Shown here: piece after piece, positions 36,913 to 48,196 of the stretch
How the letters are laid out: each line of letters starts with the position of its first letter
Numbering within the stretch: the first letter of the stretch is position 1
From: Rhynchopus sp. YZ270_cl-10
Lineage: Eukaryota > Euglenozoa > Diplonemea > Diplonemida > Diplonemidae
Direction: 5' to 3'
Assembly (NCBI GenBank): GCA_964035575.1
Contig: OZ037845.1
Location: forward strand, 992,001 to 1,056,000
DNA length: 64,000 bases
Notes under the pieces: model-generated
The model's database searches: none
Told to the model about the DNA's origin: nothing
The model's input: the letters and a program-made list of their open reading frames with translations, nothing else
Translations under genes and position numbers: made by a program

Positions 36913-37665
36913 TGCCCGCCTACTCCCCTTAAGACATACAAACGCCCAATCATAGCATTTTTCAGAGTTAATGTCGGATTGCGCCCTGGTCTCTACCTTG
37001 GTCCAGGGATGGGGGGCTGCTTTTTGTAACAGGGTGCGTGCTGTGTGTCCCCTTTGCTACAATACGTTCCTCCCCTACCCATGCAATGCATATTCTTACA
37101 GGCAGCAGTCTGCACAACCACCTTGTCACTCCGTTTATTGCAATTCACCAACCAGCCTGAGTCTCGCACCATTAGCTACACCACTTTCCAAGCTGGGAAG
37201 ATGCGCGTTGCGTTTTACGACATAGCCCATCTTCAACCTTGTTTCTTGAGTGACTTTTAGGCGTGTCCTTTTGTTCCGCACACCACGACACCAGCTTTCA
37301 TTTCTTCGCGCATCACTCCATTTGTAATTTCTGTTTTTGGGGAGGTATCCTCGCGCACAAGTTGTTTGGCTCCAAGGTGACACCCAGACAGGGGAGGTGT
37401 GATGAGATACCCAGGGCTGTGCCCGCCTTTAGTGTTCTGTTCATTTTGTTGGTGTGGTGCGCCCACCTTCGCTTTCTGTTCATTGTGTACTAACCTGCTG
37501 CAATAAAGAGACCACTGAAGGCAAGGGGGGAAAAAAGGTGGGCCGCCGGCTGACGAGCGGTTGTGTACCGCCCCCGTTCACACTACGGTGCGGGTAAGTC
37601 GTGGTTTCTTTTTACACCTTCTGTTGTTGGCCGCAGGGTACTTGTGCTTTCAGCCGGTTCAAATT

Positions 37666-37876
37666 ATTTCTTGCTTTCTTTTCGCTCTTGTTACTCGGCG
37701 AAATATTACAGAAGATACGAATCATCGGTCTTCGTATGACATACGCCAAAAAAGAAACCTGTCCACTGCTGTGTTTTTTTTTTTTAAATTGTGAGATTCC
37801 CCACGACCCTTCTAACACCACAAACCACTACCATAATCACCGCCACCACCAGGATATATTATTCTTCTAGAACCCC
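37666..37876 (+). repeat. BiP-upstream element, copy 1 (duplicated at 40852)
   Basis: This 211-bp segment, ending 70 bp before the BiP start codon, is about 90% identical to 40852-41067. It contains ATTACAG, then a hairpin (ATACGAA at 37715-37721 with TTCGTAT at 37731-37737), a GTATGA donor-like site inside the right arm at 37734, a T run at 37774-37785, and CA-rich DNA. It may be promoter and 5'UTR, possibly with an intron. A small-RNA gene is the alternative. Confidence 0.6.
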
Positions 37877-37945
37877 TTCTTCATCGAAGCACCAAGATCA
37901 AGAACCCTCATTTCTCTCAACTTCAACTAGTTACAGTCAAGCAGA

Positions 37946-38554
37946 ATGGGAAGAGATACACAGACAGTGTTCGCAGGCTTGTGCGTAGTAGTGCTCGCCC
38001 TGGGCTGCAGCTTGGTGACTGGGTTAGAGGAGGCGTCTTTAGGCAATGTGGTGGACGGGCCTGTGATTGGGATTGACCTGGGGACAACGTACTCTGTGGT
38101 TGGGGTGTGGCAGCACGGACACGTGGAGATCATTGCAAACGAGATGGGGAACCGGATCACCCCGTCTGTGGTGGCGTTCACAGACACGGAGCGGCTGATT
38201 GGGGACGGGGCAAAGAACCAGATTTCGGAGAACCCCGCGAACAGCATCTACGCGGTGAAGCGGCTGATGGGGCGGAAGTTCTCGGACCCTGTGGTGCAGC
38301 AGGACCAGGCGCTGCTGTCGTACAACATCAGCGCCGGTGCGGACGGGGGTGCTGTGGTGTCGGTGGTGCACAAGGGGGTGACACGCAACTACACCGCGGA
38401 GGAGGTGTCTGCGATGATTCTGGGGCGCATGAAGGAGACGGCAGAGCGCTACCTGGGGGAGGCGGTGCACCACGCTGTGGTGACGGTGCCTGCGTACTTC
38501 AACGACGCACAGCGGCAGGCGACGAAGGACTCGGGGACGATCGCCGGACTGAAC

Positions 38555-38586
<32 letters not shown>

Positions 38587-39952
38587 GGCACTTGCCTACG
38601 GGCTTGACAAGAAGGCTGCAGGGGAGGAGGAGAAGAACGTGCTTGTGTTTGACCTGGGGGGCGGGACGTTTGACGTGTCGGTGCTGCAGATTGAGAGTGG
38701 GTTCTTCGAGGTGCTTGCGACGCACGGGAACACCCACCTCGGGGGGGAGGACTTCGACAACCGGATGGTAGCGCACTTTGCCAAGGTGGTGAAGAGCAAG
38801 TACGGGCGGGACGTGCTGCAGAGCCCGCGTGCACTGGCACGCCTGCGTGCGGCGTGCGAGTCTGCGAAGCGCCAGTTGTCTGCAGTGCCGGATGCACGTG
38901 TGGAGGTGGAGGGGCTGTTCGAGGGGGTCGACTTCTCGGAGAAGATGACGCGTGCGAAGTTTGAGGAGCTGAACAACGACCTGCTCAAGGGGACGCTGCA
39001 GCCTGTGCGGGCGGTGCTGGCAGACGCAGACCTGCGCAAGGCAGACATCGACGAGATTGTGCTGGTCGGGGGGTCGACGCGCATCCCGAAAATCCGGGCT
39101 CTGATCCGCGACTTCTTTGGGAAGGAGCCGAACACGGGGGTGAGTGCCGACGAGTCTGTGGCGTACGGGGCGGCTGTGCAGGGGGCGGTGCTGAGCGGGG
39201 TTTCGGAGGTTGCGGACAAGGTGCTGCTGGTGGACGTGATCCCGCTCTCGGTGGGAATTGAGACTGTAGGGGGTGTAATGACAAAGGTGCTGGACCGGAA
39301 CACGGCTGTCCCGGCCGAGCGGGCGCAGACGTTTTCGACCCACACGGACAACCAGCGCGGTGTGAACGTGAAGGTCTTTGAGGGGGAGCGGGCGATGGCA
39401 AAGGACTGCCGCCTCCTCGGGAGCTTCGAGCTGTCCGGGATTGCGCCTGCGGCGCGTGGGGTGCCGCAAATTGAGGTGTCATTCAACGTCGACCGCAACG
39501 GGATTCTGCTTGTGAGTGCGGAGGACAAGGCGAACAGCCAGCGGGAGAGTCTGACGATCAGCAGCGACCACGCACGACTGGATAAGGATGAGATTGCACG
39601 CATGGTTGAGGAGGCTGCGGGCCATGCCGAGGCTGACAAGCTTGTGCGAGAGCGTGTCGAGGCACGAAACCAGCTTGAGGGCACGGCGTACAGTCTCAAG
39701 GCGCAGGTTGGTGACGACGACAAGCTGGGTGCGAAGGTCGATGCCGACGATCGGGCTGCGATTGAGGCTGCTGTGGAGGCAGCGCTGGGTTGGCTTGACG
39801 AGAACCCTGCTGCCGAGCAGGACGAGCTTGCGGAGCAGCTGCAGCAGCTGCAGAGTGTCTCCAACCCAATCATTGAAAAGGTGTACCAGAACTCGGGTGG
39901 GTCGTCGTCTGTTCCGGAGGAGGAGTGGGATGGTGAGGAGGAAGACCTGTGA
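37946..39952 (+). CDS. BiP: ER lumenal Hsp70 chaperone BiP/GRP78
   Basis: 668 residues, normal for BiP. Residues 1 to about 26 form a signal peptide ([19 protein letters not shown]). The nucleotide-binding domain shows all Hsp70 signatures: [40 protein letters not shown] and [13 protein letters not shown]. An interdomain linker ([14 protein letters not shown]) precedes the substrate-binding domain and an acidic tail. The protein ends EEDL, a KDEL-type ER-retention signal of the acidic form known from trypanosomatid BiP (MDDL and similar). It folds secretory proteins using ATP. The gene is intronless in its coding part and strongly GC-biased at third positions. TTACAG lies 10 bases before the ATG, consistent with a 5'UTR splice acceptor. 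Confidence 0.97.
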
Positions 39953-40851
39953 TGTCGTCTCCTGTGTTGTGCTGTGATGTGACGTCAGTACGTCGCGGCT
40001 TCTTGTTTTCATTCTTATTCCGTTTATTTTCCCTTGGATGTTTGTCCAGAGGGCTTGTTTTTTCCCCCTCGAGTTTTGTCATTCACATAAAGTGAACGAA
40101 CAACGATTTCACAAAAAATATATCAGACCACCAAACACCGTTTACTTATGCAAAAAGTCCCTCAGAGACACCAGATCGATTTTTTAATCGTGCGACGCCG
40201 CATTTGATTCCCTTTGGTATTCGTTTGCGGAATATTAAGATTGGCGGAATAGACTCTAACCAATAACAGGACAGTGTGTGGTGGAATGGCTGATGATTGT
40301 TTGCGCGCGTTGTATTGCCGCAGAACAATGACAAGGCGTGTCCTCTGGGCGCGAGTGCATCAGAAACAGAAAGAAATCTGTTTTCACAAAGCAAAAAGTG
40401 AAATCAATTCGAATAGTAAAACAGAATATTGAGAGAAGAGAATAGGACAAGCGAAAAGAAAGTGAACGAGGATGTTCGCTGTTCTGTCTAAATGTTGTCC
40501 TCTTTCCCTTCTTTATTTCTTCATTTTTTTCTGTCTGTGTGTTTTATTGACTTTTTTTTTTGGTTTGCATGAGCTCGACCGAGCCGCATTTTAACACGTT
40601 TCAACCACTCTTTGTCCCGTAAAGGCAGTTTCATTTTGCTTCTTTCTATCCCCGAAAGACTGGAAGAGCTTCAATAACTGTCTGTTGCACCGTGTAGACA
40701 TGTGGGGTATTTTTTTTCATGTGAATTGTTTCAGAACGCAGCACCTACTTTTTTTGTTTTGTTTTGACAATACACCCGAACCAGCGTACTTGTCTCTGGG
40801 GTGATGTGTTCCGTTTTTATTATTATTTCCCCCCTCTCCCTCTTTCAAACC
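39953..40851. other. Intergenic region 3' of BiP
   Basis: T-rich and A-rich spacer without a supported gene or canonical AATAAA near the BiP stop. A short AT-rich inverted motif (GATCGATTTTTTAATCG) occurs at about 40171. Nothing else was recognised. Confidence 0.6.
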
Positions 40852-41067
40852 ATTTCTTGCTTTCTTTTCGCTCTTGTTACTCAGCGAAAATATTACAGAA
40901 GATACGAATCATCGGTCTTCGTATGGCATACGCCAAAAAAAGAAACCTGTCCACTGCTGTGTTTTGATTTTTTTAATTGTGAGTTTTCCCCACAACCCTT
41001 CCAACACCACAAACCACTACCATCATCACCGCCACCACCAGGATATATTATTCTTCTCCAGAACCCT
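40852..41067 (+). repeat. BiP-upstream element, copy 2
   Basis: Second copy of the segment found upstream of BiP, about 3.2 kb further right in the same orientation, but with no Hsp70 gene behind it. The hairpin ATACGAA/TTCGTAT (40902-40908, 40918-40924), the GTATGG site and the CA-rich end are preserved. The T run is interrupted. It is either a promoter left from a lost tandem BiP copy or an independent small transcription unit. Confidence 0.6.
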
Positions 41068-41165
41068 GGCCCATTCGGCCCTCTTAAATTTGTCTTCACA
41101 GTTCCTGCGTCCACAGAGTGCTTTGCACGTTCAGTAACAATGTGTCAATTGACCTCCTTCCAATG

Positions 41166-41207
41166 ATATGTACCACAACGAACGTTCACCTTCGTTGTGG
41201 TACATAT
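41166..41207. repeat. Perfect 17-bp-stem hairpin
   Basis: ATATGTACCACAACGAA (41166-41182) is followed by an 8-base loop and its exact complement (41191-41207). It lies in intergenic DNA with no gene nearby on either side. It may be a transcript hairpin or the remnant of a foldback element. Confidence 0.9.
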
Positions 41208-41703
41208 TACATTCCGAGCTTTATGTTTATCAATATTTCTCCCTGCAGCCACCTATTAATACAAACCACAGAATTTACCATACTACACAAAACAATGCCC
41301 ATGTCGCAAAGGGGCGAACGCAACATGGAGCGACTAATTGCATGCCTCCGTGCAAATGGCATGCGTGAATCTCTCGAAGGTGAACTCGACCGCAAAATGT
41401 ATGGTCATATTTTATCAACATACTTTGTTTTCACACCAAATGCTTTATCGAGAGGGGCGTGCACTTCCAACTTCTATTTCCTAAACACTGTGTTTAGGTT
41501 TTTAAGGTTGCTGGTCATCTCTCCCTACCCGTTTCCAACGTTTTTTCACACGTTATATTATAGGTTAGGAACGCGCGTTCATGTTTTTGAGGCGTTCAGG
41601 CGTTTGACGTGCGTTTGAAAAAACGAAAAGAGAAAAACAATAACTCCCGGGAAGCACCATTACTTCCATTTATTATTTACCTCCCCCGTGAAATTGTCTC
41701 CTT

Positions 41704-42160
41704 TGGTGCTTCCCGGGGGGTATGCATTTCACAAATTTTCAATTCAATTCACAACTTTTCACAACTATTCACAACTTTTCACCACCCTTTTTTCCTTCGT
41801 TGGTGAAGCTTTTAAATGCCGGCATTTGCATTTCCGGAATCCGTCCGGCCAGTGGTGGGGTCAATTTGCCGAAATGGACAAGTTCTCGTCATTTCCGCAC
41901 AGTGCACAGTACACAGGTACAACACACCACGTTCTATCTTGTGAATCCCAGCATACCCCTCAATGGGTGGGTCACCACCCAACCCAAAAAAAACTCAAAT
42001 CAATTCACAACTTTTCACAACTTTTCACAATTTTTCACCATTTTTCACCATTTTTCACCAGCCTTCACAATTTTATAGCGGTTTTCGTGTTGTGAAAACT
42101 TGTGAAAACTTGTCACATTTTGTGAAAATTTGTGAAATGCATACCCCCCGGGAAGCACCA
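41704..42160. mobile_element. 457-bp foldback/MITE-like transposon with 38-bp TIRs
   Basis: The ends are perfect 38-bp terminal inverted repeats starting TGGTGCTTCCCGGGGGG and continuing TATGCATTTCACAAATTTTCA. A 5-bp target duplication, TCCTT, flanks it exactly (41699-41703 and 42161-42165). The interior is non-coding: tandem TTCACAACTTTTCACAA-like sequence at both sides and a palindrome AAATGCCGGCATTT at about 41815. The TG...CA ends and 5-bp duplication resemble products of retroviral-type DDE integrases. An isolated reversed terminus (CCCGGGAAGCACCA) lies just outside at 41646-41659, hinting at an older, partly lost copy. Confidence 0.9.
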
Positions 42161-42395
42161 TCCTTGCAAGGAGCTGTGTGGTTTGCCGGTGTCTCAATGG
42201 AGGAGAAGGAGGCGGGGTACTTTATAACACGCATTGCAAGGTTCGCAGCCCAGAGAAGACGCACGGGTATTGGAGGTTACCCCGCGGGACTCTGTACTTT
42301 AATGTTGTACAGACTGAATAATAGGCGTAACAATAAATCGAAAACGTGAATAATAGGCGTACCCAAAAATGTGCTCACCCTTTCTTCTTGTTCAG

Positions 42396-44330
42396 GATAA
42401 CCGATGGAGACCCGCGCCCATTCGACTTCATCCTGCGGTTGATAGTGTGCGCCATGTCCTCCCGTGTCCTTGAGGAGCTGTACCTTCATCGTATGTCCAT
42501 TTATCCACTCCTCTTTTGAAGATTCGTAAGCTTCTGCAGAGTCTCGTATGCGAGAATTATGTGAGGATTTGGGATGAGAAATATACTTGGGGAAACAATG
42601 CCAGTGGTAGCTAAATGGAAAGAAATCCAATTTGAATAAGCTTTTCATACTCATTTCCTTTCCCTTCCCTTTCCATGATACATTATATTACAGATGAATG
42701 GTTTCTTGTCACAAAAGACAATAAAGAGTTTGCGGAGATGGTGTGGCGTGTGCTAAAGCACGAGTACAGCTATATGCCGCACCTCTCGCATGAGCAGTTC
42801 TGCGCAAAGGGGTTCTCGGAGATGAAGGTGACGATGCTGGTGGATCTGTTGCGCCTGGTGGAAACACATCACAACCGCCTTGTTGATGCTGAGGTTGACG
42901 CGGCTATGTACAAGGAGAAGAAGAAGAAGTGGCTTGCGGGCAGCAGTACTGCCGATCACGATGAAGTGCGCGTGCGCACTCGCAAGATCACACTCTGCCT
43001 CGATGAGGACATCTGCGACGAGAGCACAGTGCTGTCCGACATCCCTCCAGCGACCCAGCCTCCCGGGAGACCCATATACAGAAAGCCCGTTCCCACCGCT
43101 GCAGACCCTGTGAAATCACCGAGGACGCTTCTCGGTGGGCGCGTGGTGGGCGCAAACGAAGTGGAAGACGACATCGACGACCCAGTGCTCGAGTGCGCAA
43201 GGGAGGACCACCCCAGATACGACGAGTCCGTGCAGGCGGGGCCCCTCATCTTCAAGCGGGGCTTCGCCATCCCCGACACCCGGGTCGCCTTCGTCGCCTG
43301 CGCCGATGGCATGCCTCTTATGACGACAACCAACAAACATCCCCCACACGCGAAGTTCTCCGACTCTCACGCACAGCTCGCCTTCAGCTATGGCAGTGCC
43401 CCGCACAGCGTGTTTGATGCAAACGAACCGTGTGTCATCACGTCACCGCCGAATGAGCCCCACAAAGACTCAATTCGCTATGTCAAGAAGTTCCCCGTCA
43501 TTCTCGAGCGTGCGCTCATAAAACGTATCAGGAAGGTTGCCCCCTGCACGTGCCCGCTGGAAAGGTCAGAGATGGAACAGCTCTTCGCCAAACACTTCCG
43601 CCCTCCTCCTTCTGAGGACACACAAGCACCACGCAGCTACTGGGCGGAGCGTTCCCGCATCATGGACAAACTCAAAAAGCAGCTCAGCCAGCGCTACCCC
43701 GAGCACAGACTTGTCTTCAGTGAAGAGCCGCAGTACTCATCTGCACACGACAGTGGCGGTGAAGAGCCTCAGGAGGCGGAGGGGGCCTTGACAATGACAC
43801 TCAGCTCTAAGGCAATGACAAAAATTGAGCGGCGTGACTGCAAAACCTACGTGGTCCCTGGCATGGAGTACGTCCACCCTCCGGTTGCGTCGGAGTTGCA
43901 GCAGTCCCTGAGCGAGAGCATGGTCTCACTGGATGGGGATTGGTTTGGCACTCGCGATGTTGTTGATGCTGCGACCGAAACGGACCTGATTGAACTGCGG
44001 GAGGTGGACTCCGGACTGCGGAGTGATGTGGACAAGCTCAGCACACAGATCACCGCAATGCAGCGCAGCCTGTCGGAGCAGCTGCTCTCTGTCAGCAGTG
44101 ACCTGCAGAACATTCATGGTTTGATCGATGGTGGACCTTCGCGTTCCTTCCAATCCACTGCAGACTTAGGTGCGAGCGCACAGCTTTCCAGCAGCTCCTC
44201 ACAGGCCCCCATCCGGAAGAGGAACAAAAAAGCAGTCGACCCCTTCCCAATGGCATCTTTACGCGCAGCAAGGACACTGGCAGCACCGCCTATGCCGAAG
44301 TGGTTTAACCCTGTCAACCCCGTTGGATGA
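42396..44330 (+). CDS. CEP44: CEP44-like centriolar protein (5' exon missing)
   Basis: Two exons are visible: 42396-42490, a 203-bp intron (donor GTATGT, acceptor TTACAG at 42693), and 42694-44330. Splicing joins ...VLEELYLH and HEWFLVTKDNKEF in frame and rebuilds the conserved N-terminal domain of CEP44. The match runs from GDPRPFDFILRLI (human GDPAASLPIISYS) through EFAEMVWRVLKHEYSY (human FIDAVYKLLRDQFNY) to QFCAKGFSEMKVTMLVDLL. CEP44 acts at the lumen of centrioles in centriole-to-centrosome maturation. The rest is disordered except for a coiled coil (SGLRSDVDKLSTQITAMQRS) near the C-terminus and a basic RKRNKK. An acceptor (TTGTTCAG) at 42395 means at least one further 5' exon; an ATG at 42196 is an unproven candidate. 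Confidence 0.75.
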
Positions 44331-47300
44331 TGGGAAAGGTCAAGGTCATTTTTTTCGGCTTTTCGACCTTGTCTTTGGTTTACGGGTTGAAAAGAGCGAA
44401 CAGAACTGCGCCAGAATGCTACTCTTCCTCTTTCTCTTCTTTTTTGAAGGTGACTAAGCATGAGAGAGGCTTAGGGTCATCTTTATACACTTTTCTTTTT
44501 CTCACTCATATGCTTGTCTAGCTTTATCTCATCACACCCTCATATCTTTATATGGGGGTATAGTTCATGTAAGGGTGTATCCACCTTTCACCTTTCCTTC
44601 TTGTTGTCTTCCACGGAGGTACAGAGTGCACCCAAGGATCTTATCCAATGGTGTTCAAAAAAAAACAATAGCAAACCTCTCATCTCATATCTCAATTCGG
44701 GCATCTTTTTCTCAAGAAAACAAAGGCAGCTGAATCTGCGATCGTGCAGCAAGGTGTTTTTCAAAGCACCTCCCCGTATGTTAAAGCTCTTATCTGGTGC
44801 ATTTACAGCAGATCCCCTTGGCTTGCGTGCAGGGTAAAAATATGGGAAAAGAGAAATCATGCTTTTGTTCTCCCTATTTGATTTTCCCCCCACGCCTTTC
44901 AACTTTCTGTGTTTTGTGCACTTTTTTTTTGAAATGAGTGACCTGTATGCTCAATTCAGCAGGCCCTTTTCTCTCTTGAGGCGTGTTCAGGGCCCTCAAC
45001 GTGTCGAAGTTAAGCCTTAACTTCGACAACTTTTTTATTTTGGTTTTTTTGGCTTTTGGTTACCAACTTTTGTTTGATTTTGAAGAACGAAAAGAACAAA
45101 CCATTTTTCCTTTTTTTTTTTCCTTTTTTCCTTTTTCTACACGAGTAGGTGATTTGCCCTGTGTTGCTACTGCTGGAGATGTCCAACTTCAAGAACAGTA
45201 TGTTACAACACAGTTTACAGACTAGTTGTGATTGCCTCAGCAAATCAGGATTTGTCATTTAGAGGAACAGCCTTTTCAAAAAAAGCTACTTTCCAGAGTT
45301 GAAAACGACTTTCGTTTAGATCTTTTAAGTACAGCAGCCTTCAGGCAATATTGAGTACAGATCCTGTTGACACAACCAAAAAAAAATACTTCTCTGCAAT
45401 TTTCCACTACCTGTGATATCTCAGATCATGAGAATATATCTTCATGTGACCTTCGCGGTAGTTGTTCGGTGGCAGAGCTGAATGACATTTTTTTTTATTG
45501 AGCATCAAAATAAAGTGACGTGAGATAGATAAACCGTCTCTGCAGTTCTTGCATGGTACTCACGTACACTCTGATGCTTTTCGTTTGTTTTATTTTTCTT
45601 TTTTCTATTTTTTGAAATGTTTGAAATGTGCACAGGGTTTCAAACTTTGTTTTGTAAGCATAATCCTAAAAACGCAATAAAAGCGATTTCTAGTCCAAAA
45701 TTATTCAGTAAAGGATTGTCCAAACGAGCACAACAACGACAACAACTGCAAAGAAAATGCACAGTAATCACAACTAGAAAAAAAAAAAAGTATCACCGTA
45801 GATCCCCATATCTACACTCTACCGAGGAGGTGTGCTGTCTATTTATTTCAATTACCAGTTACACAGACCAACACGACCACTTTGGTATAAGGCAACACAC
45901 AGCCCCTTTGTGACAGTTTTAAAAGTACCACCTTTCCCCCTCCCAAAAGAAGATTCGTCAAAGTTCCCCTCACCCCATCACTACTTTTTTGGGGTACTCT
46001 TTCCCACCAGTCAGGCGACGTGCTTTGGGGTGATGGACGCGATCGGGCATTATTCTGATTTTATTAGAGTAGTGTATTGCTATGATGCAAGCAGGGGTTC
46101 AACGAGTGGCAGGGTGATGTTCTCTTTTGCCCTTTGCATTAGCATCCAGGGCAGTGGGTGTCTGTTGCGGTGTTGTCTGTCGGTTCTTCTAGGTGTAGTT
46201 TAATGGTGCGGTGCGCAGGCTTCTGACGGCTGGGGGGAAGAAATGAGAGTGAGGAGGGGGTGGGAGGACAGCAAAGTGGAGACACCGTTCATGGCGAATC
46301 ATCCCACTCTGGAGAGTTACCCAAACACTGATTTTGATGGAGGTGCAAGGTGTACGGGGTGGGGCAGGGTGTCGGGGAGACTATACACGTGTGGTAGTGT
46401 CACACACCGTGCAGAGAAAGGGGAGGAGTCTTTATGAAGGTCTGGTTTTGTGTGCGCTCGAAGCAGGTGTGGTGGTTAAGAGCGGAACAGCGCAGTCTGT
46501 GTTCTCTGTATGAGGTTTAAGGAGCAGTGCGGTGAGTGTGGATTGAGCCATTGTGGATGAGTATCAGTGGGGTGGGGTGGGTGGGGGTGGGGAAGTCTTT
46601 ACCCCGTCAGGGAAGGGAAGGATGTGGCGGCTCCTCTTTGGAAAAGAGTTGGACCTGACCAGCCCGAATCCCCCTTTGCACACAGTGTAAGGGTGGTGGA
46701 ATACGGAATGGTGGTGTCCTGAGAGCTTGGTGTATGGTGACTGGCCACTTGTGATGTTAGGCTTGGGAGATGGGGGGGATGGGGAGTGGGTCTTGACGTA
46801 GGTGCTGAGGATTGATGGAGAGGGGTGGGATGCTTCCTCATTAATGTTCGGTCAAACGAGCAGAAATGATAGCGGATTCTTGGGGGTAATAGGCCTATTT
46901 TTTTGTGATGCGCTGCTGCTGTGCCCGAGGAGGCGAGGGGCGAGGGGGTTGAGGTGGGAACGTCATACGCAGACAGCAGCGAGGTGCGAAGCGGAGCTGT
47001 TCATATCTTAGTTATCTGTGTGGCTCTTGCGTCTTACGATGGGTGGGGTGGGTGGGGTAGGGGGTCTCTGGTGAGTAGCATGTGCGTTTGCTGTCAGGTG
47101 GGGTGTCAGGTGGTTCTTCCACGTGTACCTTTTCCGCCTGATCTCAACGAACTGCTCTCTCCCGAAAGCAGCGAAGCCCGTTGGATGCTGCGACGCTGAC
47201 TTCTTATTGCTCGGGGGTGCCGGGTAATATGCTTCCTTTTGTTGTGCAGCTTTGCGCTGGTGTTGTGCTTTTAGTTGTGCATATGTTGAGGTGTACGCGA

Positions 47301-48196
47301 AACTTCACTTTTTATTTGTGCTTTCCCGTTGAGCAACGCTCATCAACAGGCGCGATGTGTGAGACATTTGTGACATTGTGAGCACGCGTGCTCGCCCAAC
47401 ACTTCTTTGCCCACCAAACTTCGTTTATTCGTGGTTTCGTGGTCCTGGGGGAGGAGTGGCAGGGGCAGGGGTGGGGTGGGGTGGGGTACCTCAATCTGTG
47501 GTTGCCGATTTTTTTCCTTCTTCATGGTGTGGCTGAAAGGGGGTGCTATTTTTGTGTTATTTTCTGCTATTTTGGGGTCGTCGGCCACTCCAACTTCAGA
47601 TTTTATTCTGAAGGATTAAGCTGGGAAGTACGCACTTGTTATCTGGATGGGTTTCAGAACGAATCCCATTCCTGGCTCAACTTTTATTCTGCCTCAGATC
47701 GCCCTGATCTTCCGATAAGGCTGTTCGTGGGGGGGAAGCCACCATATGGGGCAAAGGGGCAAAGGGGTAATGGGGTTCTTGTGGTTCACAGAGAATGCAG
47801 TTTCTTGCGACTCTGTTTGAGAGGTGCAGTGCCGAAGCCAGAACCGTCAAGGTACTGGACTCTGCCGCTAATGGGGACCAGTAACTCCGAGTTCGGTACC
47901 CACGGAGGGATGAGGTTCGGCGAGACGGTTTTGCTGCAACGCTAACAAAGTGCCAAAGTGCATGCTGATGGGATTTTTCAAAGAGGGGGCACCATCCACT
48001 CTCTCCCCTCGCTGTGCTTCACACTGCTGTTCGTTTCCCCCCCCCCCCCCCCCTGATTTTTTTTTTTATCTTGTAGTGTGTTTTTGTTTGCCCAAGGCTT
48101 TTTCCCCCCCTCCGCTCACTTGCCTTGTTTTTTTGTTTGTAATGTGATGATCCCTTTTATCCGACACATTTTTGAATAACACGCTCCTTATTTTTG
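44331..48196. other. Gene-poor spacer with G-quadruplex-type G runs
   Basis: No gene is supported over 3.9 kb. The left half is T-rich. From about 46200 the + strand becomes G-rich, with three tight runs of four or more G tracts: 46569-46592, 47041-47064 and 47462-47487. A 15-base C run lies at about 48040-48054 just upstream of the next gene. An open frame at about 47388-47945 has no recognisable domain. Confidence 0.6.

Noticed and set aside
38039-39873. Long - strand frames opposite BiP
   Set aside because: They are antisense shadows of a GC-rich coding sequence with no domain similarity.
44776-44810. Mini-intron GTATGT...TTTACAG
   Set aside because: It would be only about 33 bp with no coding sequence on either side; chance is more likely.
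47388-47945. 185-residue frame in the gene-poor spacer
   Set aside because: Composition follows G-rich repeats, there is no recognisable domain, and no splice or start context supports it.
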